A stretch of DNA of 64,000 nt from Aquatica leii (lineage: Eukaryota; Arthropoda; Insecta; Coleoptera; Lampyridae), in the NCBI GenBank assembly GCA_035610365.1, contig CM069432.1:227996532-228060531 (forward strand), read 5' to 3'. This document shows positions 56,071-64,000 of the stretch, piece after piece. The position numbers were made by a program, and so were the translations under genes. Within the stretch, counting starts at the first letter, position 1, and every line of letters starts with the position of its first letter. The notes under the pieces are model-generated. The model made no database searches. It saw only the letters and a list, made by a program, of their open reading frames with translations, and was not told the origin of the DNA.

Positions 56071-56610
56071 TACGTGGAGGTAGACAAAGTTATGAATATA
56101 CCCGCTAGAAGTCGAAGAGTGTTACCGATTTATATAATTTAAAATATAAAGTGAAAAAACACTGGTTATCGGCGAGTCGCATCAAAAGTTGTATGAATTA
56201 TGCTATTTTTGGTCGCGTTAATATTGGCTTACAAATACAATTGAACAACGCTTGAGGAAAGTCAATTAAAGACAACAATAAAAATGTTTGTAAAAATAGA
56301 TAAATATATTAAATAAAATACCTGATTTTTACCTGCGACTACCGTTGTAAGTGAGCGAGTCTATCTACGTCAAAAAAAATTAAATACCCAATCGGCAATA
56401 TTGTTGGACAAGAAGGTCGTGCGTATTTCTATGCTAAGCATTGAAATATCTTCCATTAGAAACTGTAAATTTTTATCGATCATTTTGGTAATTGTAAAGA
56501 TAGACGATTATCTTAAATCTTAATCTTAAATATAAATCGTGTTAGTATAAGAATGTTTTTTTAGACTTTGCGCTAATTGTGTTTTTCTTTAAATGACACT
56601 CTGGTATGAT

Positions 56611-56770
56611 TGACCACTAGCCGCCACTGATTAAATTTCTAAATTATCATGCAAGATTTGGAATTTTGATTGTCCAATTTCTTCGAGGCGCCTTTCGGCG
56701 CCCCTTCAGTTCTGGCGCCTGTGTGCGCCGCACACCCCAGCTAGCAGAGTACGTGTAATAAACGTTTAAT
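56611..56770. repeat. hAT-terminus-like GC-rich segment
   Basis: GCCGCCACTG at 56620-56629 reads, inverted, as a CAGTGGCGGC hAT end. GGCGCC occurs three times between 56695 and 56735, followed by TGTGCGCCGCACACCCC. The composition contrasts with the AT-rich surroundings and resembles ends of ZMYM1-like hAT elements. Confidence 0.4.
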
Positions 56771-56819
56771 TCTGGTTGAAATTCACGTAGAAACTACCAA
56801 TATATCAACGTAGAAAAAA

Positions 56820-56951
56820 CATAGATAACATGTCGATATGTCACAGCAAAAACGCGTGAAAGGTAGACGTGTTTATTTTTTTAAATTAAACGTAGAAAGC
56901 ACGTACTTTTTTACGTGTTTTCGCTGAGGTTATATCAACATATTATCTACG
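56820..56951. repeat. Palindromic foldback element
   Basis: Left arm 56820-56871 and right arm 56900-56951 are imperfect inverted copies of about 52 bp (CAGCAAAAACGCGTG against CAGCGAAAACACGT in the core) around a spacer of about 28 nt. No coding capacity. Confidence 0.7.
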
Positions 56952-57419
56952 TTTTACGGACTTTTTCACTTTATTATTAGTCATAAAAAATTTACGAATT
57001 AGAAAAACTTAGAAATAACAATATTTATTCAAGATATAACCTTACCATGTACAAATTTGTATTTACTTATACAAGTAAAAATACAGTTTAAATATAATAT
57101 AATTATCATTTATTCTACAACTTAAGATTAAAATGAATACTATGGAGCAAAGAGACTGCTACAAAGACTGTTTTTTAAGGTAAAAGTATGCATTTTGCTT
57201 TGATTTGTCGAACAAGAAAAGTATTTAAATTTGAGATTCAAAAGGATTTTTGTAAAAAGAATCTAAAAATTTAAAATGTTTTTCTATTATTATTATGTCA
57301 TTTTGAATTCTTCTAATAATATTATTAATTTCAATATTATTATCTTCTATAAGACAATAACAATTTGTTTTTGAATATCTGTCAATTGTAAAAGTTAAAA
57401 ATTTTTACACATTTTATAC

Positions 57420-60400
57420 TTATTTTAAGCAGTAGCTATTAATGGTCTCATCCGTAATTTTTTCTGTAGATATATTTAAATTTACAGAAGCAAGTTCAAT
57501 TTGGTCAAGTCTCCGACATATTTGTTTTAATGCATTTGTTAATCATCTAACTAATTTTTTTATATGCTGCAAATAATTTTCAAACGGAAAGGCGGAGAAC
57601 GAGTCTAATACTTCGTTTTGTAAAGCATCATCACTTAAATGACTTAAAACATGAACGTTATCAACAGCAAACTTATTTCCATATAATTCCAAACCTTCAT
57701 TAATAAACTGATTTAATACAATTGAAGCCAGTTTGCAATTTGTTTGTTTGTCTTTTACATGAATCATTAATAACGCAACAGAACAATGTAATTTAAGGAA
57801 ATGGTTATAAACACATTTTTTTACAAGATTTTGGAGTAGAACGATTCCTGTGTACAAGAGGAAAGTCCTAAATTCAGTGGCTTTGAATCGCTGCAGTTCA
57901 GTTAATGATCTGGGTTTAGGATTGATTTTAATAGAAATGTAATTTTGTAAATCAACTAGTCTTTTTTATAGTGTACCTACCAACCTACTTCCCAATCGTA
58001 CCTTTAAATTTTCTTTAACCCAATAATTTAATAACTTACGAACTACACCTAAACAAATAATATGCATATAATCAATGGCAAAATGTGTTACCATATCAAT
58101 GTTCAGTTCTATCAGGGGAGATAGTCCGGTATGGTGTTCATCATCTAGCTGAGCCGTAAATGATTGATCTGTTCGTTTTCAAGAACATATTAATTGCTTA
58201 AAAACTACTCGACCATTCACATATTGCACAGCATTTATCACAGCAAGAATATCCACCAGGCTGCTTTATACATTTAATAAATGCTTTAGCTGGAGCATCA
58301 CAAACGAAAGCATTAATTTTAAGAAAATATATTTTGCCTTCAAAGTCAAAAGAAGTATCAATGAAATTTTTTACATATGCATTTAATGGAGTAGGTTTGG
58401 AAGTGCCACAAAAGAGACCTACTGTAAACAAAGTTTCATTAGAAAACTGTATAAGACATAAAATAGGCCAGAAACAAGCGCAGAAATATTAGAACTGCTA
58501 TATAATAGAATTCGGTCAACATTAACATTTACTCTTATAATAGATTCAGAGAAATTTCGATTTTTTTTTAAAAACTTCTTAAGACCACGTTGTAAGCCAA
58601 GATGTATGTAACTTCCAGTATCTAACTTTTTTACAACAAATTTCGTTGGGGTGCGCAATAATGTGCGAGCATCAAGTGGCAACTCTACATGATATGGTTG
58701 TAGGATATGCAATAACTTAGTTAATGAAGAATGAGCAACGGGTTCTGTTGCAGACCAGTGCTTTAATAACACGTCGAGTTGTTTGTTTGTAGTCTCAATT
58801 GGTACAGTAGGTGTTTGTATTTATATCTGAAATAATTTCACTTATACTGTCAATATAAAAATCATCAAATGGTTTATTATTCTCCTCTAAATTAAATTAT
58901 TCGTTAACTGTCGAGCTGTTTTCACATAAAATTTCCTTTTGTAAAGAGTGTGGTTTGTTTAGATATAATAGGTTCTTTGTTTCCAGTGTCACAGTTTTGA
59001 CTTAATACATCATTTGTTATTTTTGTAATTTTTATAGCAAAACGTCTACGTCTATACATTTGTCTTTTTGACACAAACACTATATTCTTAAATTTAAGGA
59101 TAACAAAATAGTAATTTAAAAAATAGATAGATTATAACTATAATGTAAAATTTTTTTTATGTCATCTTCCACTTCGATTTCTGTGGTATTTGCAGATGAC
59201 GATACAAACTCAAAAAAAAAAAATCAGAACACTTAACGATAACAATTTTTTTGATTTTCAAAGTTTGAAAAGCATGTTTTTTTCTAGTTTCTAGTTCCTT
59301 AAATTCGGCAGCTACTTTATTTGTTATTAGTTGCATAATAAGAAATCTAATAACAGTTTAAAAAGTTAAATATAATCTTACCTAGAGTTAGCAAACTGTA
59401 CCATATCGGTCATATACTGATCTTCATTTAAATAAGTTTCTAAAATTCTTAGTTTCCTTAAACTATCTACAGGTAAAGTTACAGGTATATCTGATAGCAA
59501 ATTAAGATGAACGGTTGCAGAAGTTGAAGATTTTTGCTCTCATAATTTATTGATTTCCAAGTTTTGGATTTTTACTTGAACAACCAAACTAAGAATTCTT
59601 TTCATAAAATTCATTAAGCCTAAAACAAAAAAAACTGAACGCACACACACATACCATTATTGTTTATGTTTTGTAAATCAAAATCTCGATTCGTTTGGTC
59701 CAAGTTATGACTATGAATATTTGAACCGTTTTTTAACTGTACTGGTTTATTTACAGTAGCTAGTAAAAATCTATTTGGATGTATTGTAGAAGTACTAGGT
59801 GTATATGTTAGCACCCCATTTAGTTCTGAGTTATCAAATAATTGTGATAACTGAATTCCAAAATTACTTTTTTGGATTAGAACTACAAGAATTCACTGGA
59901 ATAAAGATATAACTGAAAATTGGACTCTTTACATACCTGTACTATTTGTATTTTTCTTAATCTGATTTGCCAATTTTGAAATTTTTGAGTCTACAGGTTC
60001 CTCTCCTCCGATGTGTTGTCATCAAATAATAATCTTTTGGGAGGAACTCTTTTCCGTATGGCGGATTTTTTTTTTAACGTCACTAATTATATCAGATTGA
60101 ACTCCAGACTTCTTAAGTTTTAAAATAGGAGTTTGGTAATTATCTTTTTAAAAAGATAGGTGTTTATAACAAAATTCAAATTTTTAGGCTTAAACAAGCA
60201 TTGTCTTGCAATTATTTTACTATAAACACTTAAGATTATTATAAACTTACCTTCTTAAAAAAAACTTCGAGTGATTTCATAAAGTGTCCAACTTTCTGGA
60301 TTCGGAGATTTCCCCTTTTTTAAAGATTTATCAAAATCTGTTTGTTGCTTAAACCACTTTTTATGAATTAAAGATATTCCACCCCCGTCTTCTTCGGAAA

Positions 60401-60430
60401 ATTATACGCCAACATACATTGTTTACTAAA
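57420..60430 (-). pseudogene. Multi-exon transposase-like gene, tnp2/CACTA-like, decayed
   Basis: Minus-strand pieces in order: a start-exon-like MYVGV...EDGGG then KKWFKQQTDF (about 60420-60280); a Ser/Thr-rich linker VLTYTPSTSTIHPNRFLLAT (about 59810-59755); HLGLQRGLKKFLKKNR (about 58600-58550); FTVGLFCGTSKPTPLNAYV (58428-58372); FVCDAPAKAFIKCI (about 58310-58270) with PGGYSCCDKCCAIC; HFAIDYMHIICLGVVRKLLN (about 58085-58025); KPRSLTELQRFKATEFRTFL (about 57915-57860); NVHVLSHLSDDA (about 57665-57625); and FSAFPFENYLQHIKKLVR (57596-57543). A stop follows, then the frame continues to about 57425. This order is that of a multicopy family in insect and cnidarian genomes that I relate to tnp2-type CACTA transposases. 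Frameshift near 58430; introns likely. Confidence 0.65.
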
Positions 60431-63400
60431 TTATAAGTATGAAAAAGTATAATAAGTAATAATTTATTAATAAGCTTGTTTTATTACTAATAAAAAAGCT
60501 TCTAACCTATGAAAGCAATAAACGCACGTGCAATGAAAACCGCCAAATTGTACTCAATGTTGCCTAATATTTTGCAGTGTTGTATACTCTTTTTAACGAT
60601 TTCTTTGAATGAACATTATTATTCATTTAACGCTTAAAGCTTTGGATTACCGTTTTAGATAGCCCTTTCAAGCTTTTTGTCTTAAATTACATGTAGAAAC
60701 ATGTATCCTAATTTTTTAAAGAAATATGCGATCAATTCTCAAATTATAATATGTATTTTTTTAATTAATTAATCTATACCGTACGGTCTATATACACACA
60801 AAATTACATTTACATTTCGGTTATTAGGATACGTGTAATCAACGAAAGATTTTGGTCGAAAAAACAACATATGCATTTTGGAAGAAACTATACTTCGAAT
60901 ACACGTGGAATTTCGGTAAGCACACTACTTAGACGGAATTTCGTTTACAATAGTCGCCGAATCTACATATTTTCTTCGTACAGTGTTAGCTGGGACATTG
61001 CACACATGGACGGCGCGGCACTGATTATACTCCTAGCAACTAGGTTGTATCGCAACTTGATTACAGAATCTTTACTTATGTAAGATTACTTTCCACACAG
61101 CACAAAATGTTTCAGGAACAACTTTTGAAAATTCACACAGGCCTATTATGTAGTTAAGATCATACTGAGATCTTGTCAGGAAAATAAACACATTGTTGAA
61201 TGTGAAATCTTACCGAGTAATTTTTGTGTTTTGTGGTGTTTGTTTAAATTTAATATTTTTAACTGACCTTGTTATTTCTTATAAACTGTGTTTAGTTAAT
61301 TCGTTAAAAATGTTAATTCTGTTTTGACAGTGTTTTTTTCTTGCCGTTTATTAAAAGTTGTCAACTATCGTTAATACCTGGAGCCGGACACCTTGCGCGT
61401 TTTCGTTTTTGGTGACATTGCACGTCTTAATGCAGATATATGATAAAATAGCTATAGTACATTTACATTTACTATATAGAGCAATCACTCTACGCGTATT
61501 TCTCCTAAGTGTCATTGTACTACTTAGTGTCTACATACATATGTAATGTTCAGTGCACTATGCGTTTTCTCTTTTAATACATATATAATATATTAGACAA
61601 CTGAATAATAATTACTTTTTTTACACCGATATTGTGATGTGCAAAAAGTGATCGTCCTCAGCTCTGTACGCTTATTTGCAAAAATTTATGAACATGTATT
61701 AATTTGACTATTAATATATACATACATATATATTTTTAAATTATTCTTTGCCACATTTATTAATCAATTTCTGTAATTGATTCTATTTTGAAATAAATTT
61801 TAATAGAAAGTAAGTAAATCTTTTGTATTATTTTCTTGTTTTTACCGTTCGATGTCACAAATGACCTTTCAGTCTTACTCTTATTTATAATCATTTTCTT
61901 TCGCAATTTATACAATCTTTTTTTTATAAATTACAGTAAATTTTTAGTAGTTTATTACTGTTCTAAAAAAAATTTGTTAATAATTTTATTATAATAAATG
62001 CTTTAATAGAAGATGCAACCTTTAAAGAAAGCTTTTAAGTAAACTTTATAAACGGTGTTTATCTTTTAAATAAAAAAAAAACAATCAGTCGCACTTAGCA
62101 CATTTTACGTAAGCTCAGAAACTATACAAAGTTTTTGTTTAACTAATTTTAATAAATTTATTTGTTTATAAACACATTTAAGTGCAATAATTAATAACTA
62201 AGTTTAATTTTATGTATTGTATACAAAAATAACGTACTAAAAAAAATGAAATAATAAGTTTTTGTTGTAATTTGGTTTAAAAAGCGAGTAAAAATATGTG
62301 ACGATAAAGCGGTGTCTGAACTATCGTATATATGTTTACAATATTTTGCAAAACAAAGTATTCTAAATTTAGCGTATAGTATAAGAAGTCATTACTACAA
62401 CTAATATAAACATTAAGATAAAGTACAACATAAAAAGACATTAGTGCCAAAAAACGATTGTTTGCTTAAACACGTGTCCAGCATGTTTAGGCATTTAACA
62501 TATTTTTAAAACATTTTTGTACAAAAACTTGATATTTTTATTACACGGAGATTTTAAAAAAATGTATTTTATTGACAGTACAATTGCCAAACATTAAATA
62601 CTTACAAATGCGTTTTTTATTTAATTTGTAATAGTAAGAACATTAAACATATTTAATCAGAAATTCAAGCGTACCTACTTAATTTTAAACTCCATTGTCT
62701 ACAAGATCTAAAAGTCATTTGTCTCATCCTGTCGGAAATTAATTGAACTCACGCTATTAAATCATTATTTTACGTAAAAATTGGCGTCTTACATTATTTT
62801 ATTAATTGTGGGAAAATGTGCATGTAATTAACTTTTCTTTAACTTTTACAGATGCTTGAAAATAAATACTTTTATGAATAGTTTAAACACAGTAATTTAT
62901 ATAGAAGATTAAACAACAACTGCAATGCTGTTTAATTATTTAATAAATAGAAATTGTAACGAGTGTATAGCATACTGATATTAGTCTTCAATAATTACTA
63001 TTTTGCATATTTTGTTTTAAACGTTATTATTAATTTAAGCTATGTATGGTACAAACATTGAACAATATTAAAATTTGTAGGCAAAACGGTACTCTATTTA
63101 GGCATATATTAAATTCTCATCCTTGAACGGTAGTAATTATAAATGTATAATTCTAACTGTAATTCTTTGTTTTAGTAATTAATATTTAGAAATGCGTTAA
63201 TTACAATATAAGAAAAGCACAATACTGTAACAACAAGAATTTATTTATAAAAACATTTTTTTTCAAATTAACGGGAACAATAATAAATAAATAGAAGAAA
63301 AAATGATAAATTAAGTTGATAACATTTATAATAATTACATATACGTTAAGTTTATCAAATAAAAGTTAAATTATTATGTAGAGCTACGACATATAAACAT

Positions 63401-64000
63401 ATCTAGTAAGTTAAAGTCGAAAAAAGAATGCTAAAATGAAACACAAAACCTGCACGATGCTACAACAATAAATAAAAAAAGTTTGAATGTTTAAAGGTTT
63501 TTAAATAAAATTAAAAAGTTTTAAAAAAATAACCATTGAAAAAACTGACAGTAAATACATCTGTATATTCTGCATTTTTAAATTCCAGTTATGAGAATTT
63601 CATTGATAATCCGGTAGTTCCGGATAGTTAACAAAAATCAAAATTTATATATTTATACTTACATAATTTTACTATAAATTTCAATAATATTTATATTTAA
63701 AAAGATGAGTTTGACACACCCTAAAACCATTACACATCATTAACTATAAACTGACCGATAAATATCTGTATTTTTTCACGATTAAATCTATCTAGTTTGA
63801 TTTGTTATAGCAATGATGATTTTTTTAAATATAAAAAAAAATAAACGATGAGACATAGTTCTATTTTGAAGCGTTAGGTGTGAATTTCTATCTATACGGG
63901 GTCATTGACGGTGCCCATTAATTAAGGAGATTGAAAGATCTAAATATACTAGAAGAAATTTTAATTTTTTATTGTTTCTCAAAAATATATTCAAGGTTTT
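60431..64000. other. AT-rich sequence, no gene seen
   Basis: About 3.6 kb. A short open frame at 60871-61083 has no recognisable features. No terminal repeat that would close the 57.4-60.4 kb element was found. The last 2 kb is very AT-rich. Confidence 0.5.

Larger units (their letters stand above)
56071..57419. other. Intergenic sequence with two small element remnants
   Basis: It contains the GC-rich hAT-end-like segment at 56611-56770 and the palindrome at 56820-56951. The rest is AT-rich. Confidence 0.5.

Overview
The window looks like arthropod, most likely insect, nuclear DNA. It is strongly AT-rich, has no bacterial gene organisation, and everything recognisable is eukaryotic transposable-element sequence of insect type. 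A beetle is my best guess, because the LINE remnant near 2.1-3.7 kb resembles copies I know as common in beetle genomes; this is inference only. I found no convincing host protein gene, tRNA or rRNA. The one long intact open frame is the polyprotein of a BEL/Pao retrotransposon.

Layout, left to right. 0.4-1.5 kb (-): fossil of a multicopy animal protein family of presumed mobile origin. 2.1-3.7 kb (+): decayed non-LTR retrotransposon, with a Penelope/hammerhead-like motif inside it. 5.67-6.41 kb: inverted-repeat element. 6.47-8.90 kb: PIF/Harbinger transposon with TAA target duplication and both genes, tail to tail. 9.35-9.74 kb (+): hAT fossil. 13.00-18.39 kb: MITE-like element split by an old Ty3/gypsy element (13.48-17.94, -), which carries an identical 269-bp tandem duplication. 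22.72-28.97 kb (+): complete BEL/Pao element with identical 224-bp LTRs and ATTAT target duplication. 30.01-31.96 kb: mariner-like element with long terminal inverted repeats, carrying a solo LTR. 32.63-39.37 kb (+): decayed second gypsy element interrupted by a 1,967-bp probable solo LTR. 41.57-47.38 kb (-): hAT element interrupted by a Tigger/pogo element (43.77-45.78). 48.8-49.7 kb (-): second pogo-type fossil. 55.9-56.1 kb (+): jockey-type LINE scrap. 57.4-60.4 kb (-): multi-piece transposase-like gene with tnp2/CACTA character. The rest is AT-rich sequence with small palindromes and short microsatellites.

These are not cooperating host genes. The region is a graveyard of nested insertions, and the nesting gives relative ages: four older elements (MITE, mariner-like, gypsy-2, hAT) each hold a younger insertion. 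The BEL element is the youngest datable event and the only autonomous-looking unit. I did not find a new cellular system. The strongest leads are the intact BEL element, the 269-bp duplication, the two solo LTRs located by the frames they interrupt, and the poorly classified transposase-like families at both ends.
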